64,000 nt of DNA from Virgibacillus_P tibetensis (GTDB lineage Bacteria; Bacillota; Bacilli; Bacillales; Amphibacillaceae), in NCBI RefSeq assembly GCF_036026595.1, contig NZ_JARZFX010000016.1:1-64000 (forward strand). The letters run 5' to 3'. Position numbers and translations under genes: made by a program. The notes under the pieces are model-generated. The model searched no databases, was not told the DNA's origin, and saw only the letters and a program-made list of their open reading frames with translations. Below, in pieces: positions 46,461 through 53,694 of this stretch. Numbering within the stretch: the first letter of the stretch is position 1; every line of letters begins with the position of its first letter.

Positions 46461-46523
46461 TTAAATTTTCTCGATTTTATCAGTGTCTCCGTTCGCCAAC
46501 GAAATATACGTTTCAAATTTCAT
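46461..46523 (-). CDS. Candidate 20-residue leader peptide of rpoBC
   Basis: Frame MKFETYISLANGDTDKIEKI then TAA, with AAGAGGA about six bases before the ATG. It lies in the rpoBC leader right before a terminator-like hairpin. I know of no such peptide in relatives; translation is unproven and a chance frame is possible. Confidence 0.3.
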   Translation of the reverse strand: MKFETYISLANGDTDKIEKI

Positions 46524-46567
46524 AAAAATTCCTCTTGACAGAAGAATCCCCATGTTAGCATTTTCCT

Positions 46568-46596
46568 ATCTTATCACAAGAATATTTTCGGGTCAA
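46568..46596 (-). promoter_or_regulatory. Sigma-A promoter of rpoBC
   Basis: TTGACC at 46596-46591 and TAAGAT at 46573-46568 with a 17-base spacer. The -35 box overlaps the last codons of rsmC. Confidence 0.75.
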
Positions 46597-47195
46597 ATAT
46601 TACGGGCCCGCAAAATAAAATAACCTTTATACTTTGTTACTACTTCTACTTCACCGAATAATTCTTCCAACTTCTGTATTGCCGAAGGTGCACCTTGTTT
46701 CCTTTGAATAACAACCCACAGCTCACCTTGTTCAGATAATGCTGTTTTTGATTCTTCAAACATATTGTGGACAACTTTCTTCCCCGCTCTGATAGGCGGA
46801 TTTGTAAGAATAGCTGCAAATCTACGATGCAATAAATTTGAAAACCGGTCACTATAGACAAAGTCAACATTTTTAACGTGGTTATGAGCTGCATTTTGTT
46901 TCGCAAGCGCTAACGCCCGTTCATTAATGTCCGCCATTAAAATCGTTCGGTCTCTTAGTTGATCTGCCAATGTAATCCCAATAGGCCCATAGCCACAACC
47001 AAGGTCTAAAACATCTCCTGGAATAGCCGGTTCCTTAAATTGTTCAATTAACAACTTGGTCCCGAAATCCACTTCGTTTTTCGAGAACACACCGACATCA
47101 CTGGTAAACGTATATTCTTTTTCTCTTAACTGGTATTTCCATGTCTTTGGTGAACTTTTTGATTGAGGTTTTTTCGAAAAGTAATGCTCAGACAT
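46593..47195 (-). CDS. rsmC: RsmC-type 16S rRNA guanine-N2 methyltransferase (YbxB)
   Basis: 200 residues with the S-adenosylmethionine fold: DLGCGYGPIGITLA and catalytic NPPIRAGK. It lacks the N-terminal duplicated half of the enterobacterial enzyme, as is normal for bacilli. Standard position between rplL and rpoB. Confidence 0.92.
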   Translation of the reverse strand: MSEHYFSKKPQSKSSPKTWKYQLREKEYTFTSDVGVFSKNEVDFGTKLLIEQFKEPAIPGDVLDLGCGYGPIGITLADQLRDRTILMADINERALALAKQNAAHNHVKNVDFVYSDRFSNLLHRRFAAILTNPPIRAGKKVVHNMFEESKTALSEQGELWVVIQRKQGAPSAIQKLEELFGEVEVVTKYKGYFILRARNI

Positions 47196-47321
47196 TTGGC
47201 ACCTACTTTTTAATATAATTAAGAAGATATGAAAAGCGCAAGCAAAAAATTAAAGCAATGGTATCCCCCTAGAAAATTTAAAAAGGGAGTCCGTTTGCGT
47301 CAGTCATATTTATTGATATAT

Positions 47322-47360
47322 AGAAAGCCCGTCGTATCAAATTGTTACGACGAGCTCTTT
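47322..47360 (-). terminator. Terminator behind rplL
   Basis: On the minus strand GCTCGTCGTA pairs with TACGACGGGC around a nine-base loop, then TTTCT. Separates rplJL from rsmC. Confidence 0.65.
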
Positions 47361-47368
47361 TGATGAAA

Positions 47369-47731
47369 TTACTTAACTTCTACAGATGCGCCCGCTTCTT
47401 CAAGCTTAGCTTTAACTTCTTCAGCATCTTCTTTTGATACTGCTTCTTTGATTGCTTTTGGTGCGTTATCAACCATGTCTTTTGCATCTTTAAGACCAAG
47501 TCCTGTGATTTCGCGTACTGCTTTAACAACTTTGATTTTTGATTGTCCAGCACCCGTAAGTACTACATCAAATTCAGATTGTTCTTCAGCAGCTTCTGCG
47601 CCACCAGCACCTGCTGCTGCGACTGGAGCTGCAGCTGTTACTCCAAATTCCTCTTCAATTGCTTTTACTAAATCATTTAAGTCTAATACTGACATTTCTT
47701 TAATTGCATCAATAATTTGTTCTTTAGTCAT
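47369..47731 (-). CDS. rplL: 50S ribosomal protein L7/L12
   Basis: 120 residues. N-terminal dimerisation domain, Ala-rich hinge (about 33-50), and C-terminal factor-binding domain (VLTGAGQSKIKVVKAVREIT). Several copies form the stalk on L10. Confidence 0.99.
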   Translation of the reverse strand: MTKEQIIDAIKEMSVLDLNDLVKAIEEEFGVTAAAPVAAAGAGGAEAAEEQSEFDVVLTGAGQSKIKVVKAVREITGLGLKDAKDMVDNAPKAIKEAVSKEDAEEVKAKLEEAGASVEVK

Positions 47732-47786
47732 GATATATTTCCTCCTATTTTATATTAAAATTAATTTAGGCAACGTTGGGTTAACC

Positions 47787-48287
47787 CTATGCGCCCTGTT
47801 CTTCTTTTTGTTCTGAAATAGCTTTTGTAACATAAGCAAAGTTACGTACTGGCGCTTGAAGTACACTAAGCAACATAGAAACCATACCTTCGTAATTCGG
47901 AAGATCTGCAAGTTCCTTGATTTGCTCAAGTGATGCTACCTTACCTTCAATTACTCCACCTTTGATTTCCAATGCCTCATGTTTCTTCGCAAAGTTATTA
48001 AGAATTCTAGCTGGCGCGACTACATCATCATTACTAAATGCAAGAGCCGTTGGTCCAACTAGTATCTCACTTAGATCATTTAACTCGACAGATTCCACCG
48101 CACGACGTGCCATTGTATTTTTGTAGACTTTGAAATCGATACCTGCATCGCGAAGTTCTTTACGCAATTCCGTAACTTCGGATACGTCAAGTCCTCGATA
48201 GTCAACAACTACAGCTGTTTGACTTGCGCTGAATTTTTCAGCGATCTCTTCTACAATCTGTTTTTTCTTTTCGATAATACCAGACAT
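47787..48287 (-). CDS. rplJ: 50S ribosomal protein L10
   Basis: 166 residues from MSGIIEKKKQIV; AGGAGGTG is five bases before this ATG, so the seven extra codons to 48308 are rejected. It anchors the L7/L12 stalk and represses its own mRNA through the leader. Confidence 0.97.
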   Translation of the reverse strand: MSGIIEKKKQIVEEIAEKFSASQTAVVVDYRGLDVSEVTELRKELRDAGIDFKVYKNTMARRAVESVELNDLSEILVGPTALAFSNDDVVAPARILNNFAKKHEALEIKGGVIEGKVASLEQIKELADLPNYEGMVSMLLSVLQAPVRNFAYVTKAISEQKEEQGA

Positions 48288-48506
48288 TGTTCCACCTCCT
48301 ATTAGCATTCATAATTATACCGTTCGAAAGCGAAAGCTTCCTGACTATAACCAGACATGAGAAAAGCTCCCATGCAGACATGGGAGCTTAATATAACAAT
48401 TGACAATCAAAACGGATTATCCAATTTGTTTATAAACACCTCGGCAGGATATTAAGCGATAACTCACCCCTACTGTCTACGGTACAATTTATTCATTTAT
48501 ATATCG
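48288..48506 (-). ncRNA. L10-type ribosomal leader of rplJL
   Basis: About 220 bases between promoter and rplJ. It has a strong terminator-like hairpin at about 48361-48392 (AGCTCCCATG with CATGGGAGCT, then TTTTCTC on the minus strand). A leader bound by the L10-L7/L12 complex is known at this position in bacilli; the base-by-base match was not tested. Confidence 0.65.
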
Positions 48507-48512
48507 CAACTT

Positions 48513-48541
48513 AGTATAACTAATTGTTTAAAATAAGTCAA
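48513..48541 (-). promoter_or_regulatory. Sigma-A promoter of rplJL
   Basis: TTGACT at 48541-48536 and TATACT at 48518-48513 with a 17-base spacer, just after the rplA stop codon. Confidence 0.78.
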
Positions 48542-48544
48542 TGC

Positions 48545-49240
48545 CTATTTACGAAAACCTGATACGTCAACCTTAATTCCAGGACCCATTGTTGAAGAGA
48601 TAGAAACATTCTTCATATATGTCCCTTTAGAAGCTTGTGGTTTAACTTTCACAAGTTGCTCTGTAAGAGCTATAAAGTTTTCGATTAGCTTATCGTTGTC
48701 GAATGAAAGCTTTCCAATAGGAACATGAATGTTAGACTGTTTATCTACACGATACTCAACTTTACCAGCTTTAATATCTTTAACAGCTTTTTCTACTTCA
48801 AATGTAACTGTTCCTGTCTTTGGATTTGGCATTAGTCCTTTTGGTCCAAGTACTCTACCAAGTTTACCAACTTCAGCCATCATATCAGGAGTTGCTACAA
48901 TCACATCAAATTCAAACCATCCTTGGTTTATTTTATTAATGTAATCTGACTCTCCCACATAATCTGCTCCAGCCGCTTCAGCTTCTTTTGCTTTTTCGCC
49001 CTTTGCAAATACAAGGACACGTTGTGTTTTACCCGTTCCATGTGGCAGTACCATTGCGCCACGAATTTGCTGATCTGCTTTCTTAGGGTCTATCCCTAAG
49101 CGGAACGCAGCTTCAACTGTTTCGTCAAAATTCGCTTTAGAAGCTTCTTTTGCTAAAGCAACAGCTTCTTTTACTTCATATAACTTAGTGCGGTCAACAA
49201 GCTTTAACGCTTCTTGAATTTTTTTACCTCTTTTAGCCAT
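48545..49240 (-). CDS. rplA: 50S ribosomal protein L1
   Basis: 231 residues with the family signature (FDVIVATPDMMAEVGKLGRV, LGPKGLMPNPKTGTV). Mobile stalk protein. Separated from rplK by 223 bases that hold two hairpins. Confidence 0.98.
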   Translation of the reverse strand: MAKRGKKIQEALKLVDRTKLYEVKEAVALAKEASKANFDETVEAAFRLGIDPKKADQQIRGAMVLPHGTGKTQRVLVFAKGEKAKEAEAAGADYVGESDYINKINQGWFEFDVIVATPDMMAEVGKLGRVLGPKGLMPNPKTGTVTFEVEKAVKDIKAGKVEYRVDKQSNIHVPIGKLSFDNDKLIENFIALTEQLVKVKPQASKGTYMKNVSISSTMGPGIKVDVSGFRK

Positions 49241-49284
49241 TTTATTTCCTCCTCTATTGTGGTTATAACGGTTATACCTCCCAC

Positions 49285-49310
49285 TTATAAAAGCAAGACA
49301 GCTTTTATAA
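49285..49310. promoter_or_regulatory. Perfect hairpin before rplA
   Basis: TTATAAAAGC pairs with GCTTTTATAA around a six-base loop, 45 bases before rplA. It may be an L1 target or a processing site; no T-run. Confidence 0.45.
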
Positions 49311-49366
49311 AACTTACAGGTTACTAATTATCTAAAGGTTTTCCTCAACGTACTATCCTATTCACG

Positions 49367-49403
49367 AAAAAGGTTGCGAGTCATGGCACAAGCCATCGCA
49401 ACC
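49367..49403 (-). terminator. Intergenic terminator between rplK and rplA
   Basis: On the minus strand GGTTGCGA pairs with TCGCAACC; inside, TGGC pairs with GCCA around TTGT. Five T residues follow. A partial terminator would lower rplA relative to rplK. Confidence 0.65.
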
Positions 49404-49463
49404 TATGCCGTATTAGAATTCTTCAGTGACTAGTCGCAAAACGGTCACTTCCGCTTTTTAAGA

Positions 49464-49889
49464 TTAGTCTTCGATTGTGATACCCATGCTACGTGCAGTT
49501 CCTTCAACCATGCGCATCGCTGCATCTACATCAGCGGCGTTTAGATCAGGCATTTTTGTTTCTGCGATTTCTCTTACTTTGTCGCGTTTAATAGTAGCGA
49601 CTTTATTACGGTTAGGCTCCCCAGATCCAGTTTCGATGCCAGCTTCTTTTTTCAACAGAACAGCTGCAGGTGGAGTTTTTGTAATAAATGTAAATGAACG
49701 GTCTTCAAATACCGTAATTTCAACAGGGATAATCATACCCGCTTGATCTTGAGTACGTGCGTTGAATTCCTTACAGAATCCCATGATATTAACACCCGCT
49801 TGACCTAGTGCAGGTCCTACTGGCGGTGCCGGATTAGCTTTTCCAGCTGGAATTTGTAATTTCACTAACTTGATAACTTTTTTAGCCAC
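49464..49889 (-). CDS. rplK: 50S ribosomal protein L11
   Basis: 141 residues from GTG (VAKKVIKLVKLQIPAG); AAGGAGGTG lies six bases before it, and the upstream frame to 49943 has no support. It binds the GTPase-centre RNA and is needed for RelA activation and thiostrepton binding. Confidence 0.97.
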   Translation of the reverse strand: MAKKVIKLVKLQIPAGKANPAPPVGPALGQAGVNIMGFCKEFNARTQDQAGMIIPVEITVFEDRSFTFITKTPPAAVLLKKEAGIETGSGEPNRNKVATIKRDKVREIAETKMPDLNAADVDAAMRMVEGTARSMGITIED

Positions 49890-49923
49890 GAGACACACCT
49901 CCTTAAAGTCCGTGATGTGGTAA

Positions 49924-49937
49924 TAGGGGTTTTCCCC
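49924..49937. promoter_or_regulatory. Small GGGG/CCCC hairpin in the rplK leader
   Basis: AGGGGTTTTCCCCT, a compact perfect dyad between promoter and the rplK ribosome site. Confidence 0.35.
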
Positions 49938-49992
49938 TCCCACTCATATTTACTCATTTTTCCTTATATTTGAGGACATGAATAACAAAAGA

Positions 49993-50021
49993 ATTTTAGC
50001 ATGTATTTTAAAATAATGCAA
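49993..50021 (-). promoter_or_regulatory. Sigma-A promoter of rplK
   Basis: TTGCAT at 50021-50016 and TAAAAT at 49998-49993 with a 17-base spacer, 45 bases after the nusG stop. Confidence 0.72.
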
Positions 50022-50065
50022 GTCCTTATTTGCTGTTATCTCCTCATTCGATTACTTTTCAGCAA

Positions 50066-50602
50066 CTATGTCAGCTTTTCAATCTGCGAGAAGTCGAGCT
50101 CAACAGGTGTTTCTCTACCAAACATATTAACATGTACCTTTACTTTTTGTTTATCAGTATCAATATACTCAATCGAACCTGTAAAGTCATTAAATGGACC
50201 ATCTGTAACACGGACATTTTCTTTTAACTCAAAATCAAATTGTACAACAGATTCCGCCACACCCATACGTTTCAATACGGCATCCATTTCATCCGGCCAC
50301 AAAGGCGTTGGTTTTGAACCTGACCCACTTGAGCCGACAAACCCTGTCACTCCAGGCGTGTTTCTCACAACATACCAGGAATCATCTGTCATAATCATTT
50401 CTGTTAACACATAACCTGGAAAGAATTTTTTCTTAGTTACTTTCTTTTTGCCATTTTTAATTTCAGTTTCTTCATCTTCCGGGACAATGACACGAAAAAT
50501 CTTATCTTCCATCCCCATTGTTTCCACACGCTTTTCCAAATTTAACTTCACTTTATTTTCGTACCCAGAATACGTATGAACAACATACCAGTTTTTCTCC
50601 AT
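50066..50602 (-). CDS. nusG: Transcription elongation and antitermination factor NusG
   Basis: 178 residues. NGN domain (KNWYVVHTYSGYENKVKLNL) binds RNA polymerase; the C-terminal KOW domain (VRVTDGPFNDFTGSIEYID) contacts Rho or S10. A terminator separates it from secE. Confidence 0.97.
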   Translation of the reverse strand: MEKNWYVVHTYSGYENKVKLNLEKRVETMGMEDKIFRVIVPEDEETEIKNGKKKVTKKKFFPGYVLTEMIMTDDSWYVVRNTPGVTGFVGSSGSGSKPTPLWPDEMDAVLKRMGVAESVVQFDFELKENVRVTDGPFNDFTGSIEYIDTDKQKVKVHVNMFGRETPVELDFSQIEKLT

Positions 50603-50691
50603 TTAATCAGGACAACGTAACTGCCCTTCCCTCCCTTTATTGCAGTTTCATTTCACTTGTTTACATTACTATAGAATTTTAATCCAATATT

Positions 50692-50717
50692 AAAAAACCC
50701 GTCATCCGGGTTTTTTT
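50692..50717 (-). terminator. Terminator between secE and nusG
   Basis: AAAAAACCCG pairs with CGGGTTTTTT, loop of about five bases, followed by T residues on the minus strand (and by T on the plus strand too). It is 71 bases after secE. Confidence 0.75.
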
Positions 50718-50787
50718 TAAATTTAAAGATATTAAACTCATTATAGCATAATTGTATCGTGATTATTCATTTAATCGTCTAAAGCCT

Positions 50788-50955
50788 TTAAAACAAGTTT
50801 AAAACCTGTGTAATTCCAAGATCTATTACAAAGAAAAAGAGTGCCACAAAGGCTACTGTTGCAATAACAGTTATCGTGTAACTTGATAATTCTTTCCCTT
50901 TAGGCCATGTGACCTTTTTCATTTCTCTTGATACATCTTTTAGAAACTTGAACAT
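50788..50955 (-). CDS. secE: Preprotein translocase subunit SecE
   Basis: 55 residues: amphipathic start (MFKFLKDVSREMKKVTWPKG) and one transmembrane helix (about 26-47, IATVAFVALFFFVI). The small single-span form usual in Gram-positive bacteria. It clamps SecY. It follows rpmG. Confidence 0.95.
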   Translation of the reverse strand: MFKFLKDVSREMKKVTWPKGKELSSYTITVIATVAFVALFFFVIDLGITQVLNLF

Positions 50956-50994
50956 GCTTGTACCCCCTAAACTCTACCAGAAAATACTACTCTA

Positions 50995-51144
50995 TTATTT
51001 CGTTTCGCGGTGTAAGGTATGTTTCCCACATACTTTACAATATTTATTTACTTCCAAGCGCGTAGGTTGTGTGGATACATTCTTGCTGGTTGTGTAATTT
51101 CTGCTTGAACAACTTGAACACGCTAAGGATACCTTTTTACTCAT
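50995..51144 (-). CDS. rpmG: 50S ribosomal protein L33, zinc-binding form
   Basis: 49 residues, MSKKVSLACSSCSSRNY... with Cys9, Cys12, Cys36 and Cys39 all present, so the zinc form. First gene of the rpmG-secE pair, downstream of sigH. Confidence 0.94.
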   Translation of the reverse strand: MSKKVSLACSSCSSRNYTTSKNVSTQPTRLEVNKYCKVCGKHTLHRETK

Positions 51145-51180
51145 TCTATCACCCCATACCGTAGGGTTTTTATTACTTTT

Positions 51181-51209
51181 AATGTAGCATGGTTACACGT
51201 ACCTGTCAA
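51181..51209 (-). promoter_or_regulatory. Sigma-A promoter of rpmG-secE
   Basis: Perfect TTGACA at 51209-51204 and TACATT at 51186-51181 with a 17-base spacer. Confidence 0.75.
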
Positions 51210-51240
51210 CGCTTCTTCCATGTGTTCCGGGGTTATTCCT

Positions 51241-51894
51241 TTAGAAGTTTACTCCGTTAGCTTCCATTACTTGTTCTAATTTCCGTTTAACACGCTGGAG
51301 TGCATTATCAATGGATTTAACATGCCGCTTTAACTCTATGGAAATTTCCTGGTAGGTACGTCCATCTAAGTATAAATGCAGTACTTCCTTTTCTAACTCG
51401 CTTAATAATTCCGATAATTTCGTTTCCATATCTCCGAAATTTTCCCTGTTTACAAGTAAATCTTGCGGGTCAATTGCTTTTGATCCAGCAATAACATCCA
51501 GCAATGTGCGGTCTGATTCTTCATCATAGATTGGCTTATCCAATGATACATATGAGTTCAGTGGAATATGCTTTTGCCTTGTTGCGGTTTTAATTGCAGT
51601 GATTATCTGCCGGGTGACACACAGTTCAGCAAATGCCTTGAATGAAGACAGCTTGTCCCCGTCATAATCACGTATCGCCTTGTAGAGTCCAATCATTCCT
51701 TCTTGTATAATATCCTCTTTATCTGCACCAATTAAGAAATAGGTGCGTGCTTTGGCTCGGACAAAATTACGGTACTTATGTATTAAATAGTCAAGCGCAT
51801 GACTATCCCCTTGATGAGTCAACTGTAATATCTCGTCATCATCAAGCATTTTTAAGCTTTTATTATCTGTCTCTAACTGCTTGACATTCACCAA
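51241..51894 (-). CDS. sigH: RNA polymerase sigma-H factor
   Basis: 217 residues. Region 2 (LIHKYRNFVRAKARTYFLIGADKEDIIQEGMIGLYKAI) and region 4 (YQEISIELKRHVKSIDNALQRVKRKL) match the stationary-phase sigma factor that starts sporulation and competence in bacilli. Separate promoter upstream. Confidence 0.97.
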   Translation of the reverse strand: MVNVKQLETDNKSLKMLDDDEILQLTHQGDSHALDYLIHKYRNFVRAKARTYFLIGADKEDIIQEGMIGLYKAIRDYDGDKLSSFKAFAELCVTRQIITAIKTATRQKHIPLNSYVSLDKPIYDEESDRTLLDVIAGSKAIDPQDLLVNRENFGDMETKLSELLSELEKEVLHLYLDGRTYQEISIELKRHVKSIDNALQRVKRKLEQVMEANGVNF

Positions 51895-51931
51895 GTATGC
51901 CCCCCTGACTACAGTGCAGTCACTTTAACAC

Positions 51932-51961
51932 ATTATACCGTAAGCGCTTCCTCTTAGTCAA
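51932..51961 (-). promoter_or_regulatory. Sigma-A promoter of sigH with a cre-like site in the spacer
   Basis: TTGACT at 51961-51956 and perfect TATAAT at 51937-51932 with an 18-base spacer. Within the spacer GGAAGCGCTTACG resembles the CcpA target (7 of 10 defined positions by my count). The promoter is clear; the CcpA site is only suggestive. Confidence 0.7.
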
Positions 51962-52030
51962 TATAAGATCTGAAAGCTAAAATGGCCGTTTATCAGGCAT
52001 AGCGAGTCAATTGGGCGGGTGGGTACCAAC

Positions 52031-52543
52031 TTACATATCTCCTCGCCGCCATTTCTCAAATTTATCCAGAACTTCCTGATTGAGTATAATTTTTGATTGT
52101 GCTTGAACTTTTGTATGATGATCTATACTTTTTTTAATTTCTTTTTCTATATTTGTTAATTCAATAAACAGTTCTCGTGCTGACTTCCTTAACGCCCCTT
52201 GCCCAAATATAGTACGCTGTTCCGCATAATCTGATGTAGCCACATAGACCTGTGTTTTAATATTTTTTATCTTCTTAACGAGCTTCTCAATACACTCATC
52301 AGCCGTTTCTTTTTCTTTGGTAAAAATAATCTCTACTTTATAGGATTCTAATTTACTCGCAATCCCCCGAACGTAATACGCATCAAATACAACAATAACA
52401 CGATGTCCGGAATATGCTTGGTACTCTGCCATCATTTCGATAAGCCTGTCACGAGCTTGTCCAATGTCTGTTTTCTTTAACTTCTGAAGTTCATCCCAAG
52501 CGCCAATGATATTATAGCCGTCCACCAGTAGAACAATCATCAT
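52031..52543 (-). CDS. rae1: NYN-domain ribosome-dependent mRNA endonuclease Rae1 (YacP)
   Basis: 170 residues: VLLVDGYNIIGAW near the start and VFDAYYVRG, KETADECIEKL, VATSDYAEQ form the PIN-like acidic site. Rae1 cuts mRNA in the ribosomal A site in Bacillus subtilis. Its start codon meets the rlmB stop (shared base). Confidence 0.93.
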   Translation of the reverse strand: MMIVLLVDGYNIIGAWDELQKLKKTDIGQARDRLIEMMAEYQAYSGHRVIVVFDAYYVRGIASKLESYKVEIIFTKEKETADECIEKLVKKIKNIKTQVYVATSDYAEQRTIFGQGALRKSARELFIELTNIEKEIKKSIDHHTKVQAQSKIILNQEVLDKFEKWRRGDM

Positions 52544-53292
52544 TAATCACCAACCGGAAACCTTTTGCGGTATACCTCAAATAATAATAGGCTGCATGCG
52601 ACAGAGGCGTTTAATGATGATACTTGACCTCTCATGGGTAGACTTACCGTCCAATCGCATTTCTTGCGCACTAATCGGCTCATTCCCTTTCCTTCGTTTC
52701 CGATCACGAGAGCAATAGGAAGTGTACCTTCCAGCTTCCGGTAATCTTCTGTGGCATCAGCTTCTGTGCCCACTACCCATACATTTCGTTCCTTCAATTC
52801 TTCTATCGTATTTGCTATATTGGTAACTCGTGTAACAGGAATATGCTCTATAGCACCTGCAGCTGTTTTCGCCACTGTAGCAGTTAATCCAACTGAGCGT
52901 CGCTTGGGAATAATTACACCATGCGCTCCTGTAGCATCTGCTGTACGTAAAATTGAGCCTAAATTATGCGGGTCTTCCAATTCATCTAAAATAACAAAAA
53001 AAGGATCCTCGTTTCTTGATTCTGCCTTTTGGAATAAGTCGTCCAGCGATGCATATTGATAAGAAGCCACATAGGCAATAACACCTTGATGATTTCCATC
53101 TCCGCCTGTAAGCTGTTCGAGCTTTACTTTTGGTACCTTTTGAACAATTGTCCCCGCTTCTTTCCCTAACTGATGAAACTTTCCTTGCGTGTTAGAGTTA
53201 AGCTGTTCTGAAATAAGTATTTTGTTTACAGAGCGTCCTGACTTTAATGCTTCAATAACCGGATTTTTTCCGATAATCATTTCCTGATCCAT
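52543..53292 (-). CDS. rlmB: 23S rRNA (guanosine-2'-O)-methyltransferase RlmB
   Basis: 249 residues. N-terminal substrate-binding part (IIGKNPVIEALKSGRSV) and the SPOUT knot (ELEDPHNLGSILRTAD, IGNEGKGMSRL, SLNASVACSLLLFE). Modifies the peptidyl-transferase loop region. One base after mrnC. Confidence 0.95.
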   Translation of the reverse strand: MDQEMIIGKNPVIEALKSGRSVNKILISEQLNSNTQGKFHQLGKEAGTIVQKVPKVKLEQLTGGDGNHQGVIAYVASYQYASLDDLFQKAESRNEDPFFVILDELEDPHNLGSILRTADATGAHGVIIPKRRSVGLTATVAKTAAGAIEHIPVTRVTNIANTIEELKERNVWVVGTEADATEDYRKLEGTLPIALVIGNEGKGMSRLVRKKCDWTVSLPMRGQVSSLNASVACSLLLFEVYRKRFPVGD

Positions 53293-53293
53293 T

Positions 53294-53692
53294 TTATACG
53301 TTCCTCCCTTCTGTATACTGAACTGCCCTTTGTACTAATTCCATTAGCCGTTCCTTATCTTTCATCAAATAATGATAGCCAATAAGCGCCTCAAATGCAG
53401 TACTGTATCGATATGTTATAACATCTGTATTTTTAGGGATGGAACCTGATTTGGCGTTCCTCCCCCTTGCAACTACACGTTCTTCTTCTTCTGTAAGCAC
53501 TTTTTCCTTAAGCCAGTACAATATAACCTCAGCTTGAGCTTTCCCTGATACAAATTGAATCGCTTTTTTATGAAGATCATTTGGCTTGACCTGACCTGCT
53601 TGTACGAGGTACTCCCTAACATGTAACTCATAAACCGCGTCCCCCATATAAGCAAGAGCTAAGCTTTTCATTTGTTTTACATTTAAGTCCAT
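53294..53692 (-). CDS. mrnC: Mini-ribonuclease III
   Basis: 132 residues: only the RNase III catalytic domain (YMGDAVYELHVREYL...FEALIGYHYL) with the acidic residues, without the double-stranded RNA domain. It trims 23S rRNA ends. Two bases after cysS. Confidence 0.95.
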   Translation of the reverse strand: MDLNVKQMKSLALAYMGDAVYELHVREYLVQAGQVKPNDLHKKAIQFVSGKAQAEVILYWLKEKVLTEEEERVVARGRNAKSGSIPKNTDVITYRYSTAFEALIGYHYLMKDKERLMELVQRAVQYTEGRNV

Positions 53693-53694
53693 GA

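Larger units (their letters stand above)
46188..46567 (-). promoter_or_regulatory. Long leader of rpoBC
   Basis: About 370 untranslated bases. From its 5' end it contains a 20-codon frame with a ribosome site, a terminator-like hairpin, then about 240 AT-rich bases before rpoB with no further strong structure that I can see. Confidence 0.55.
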
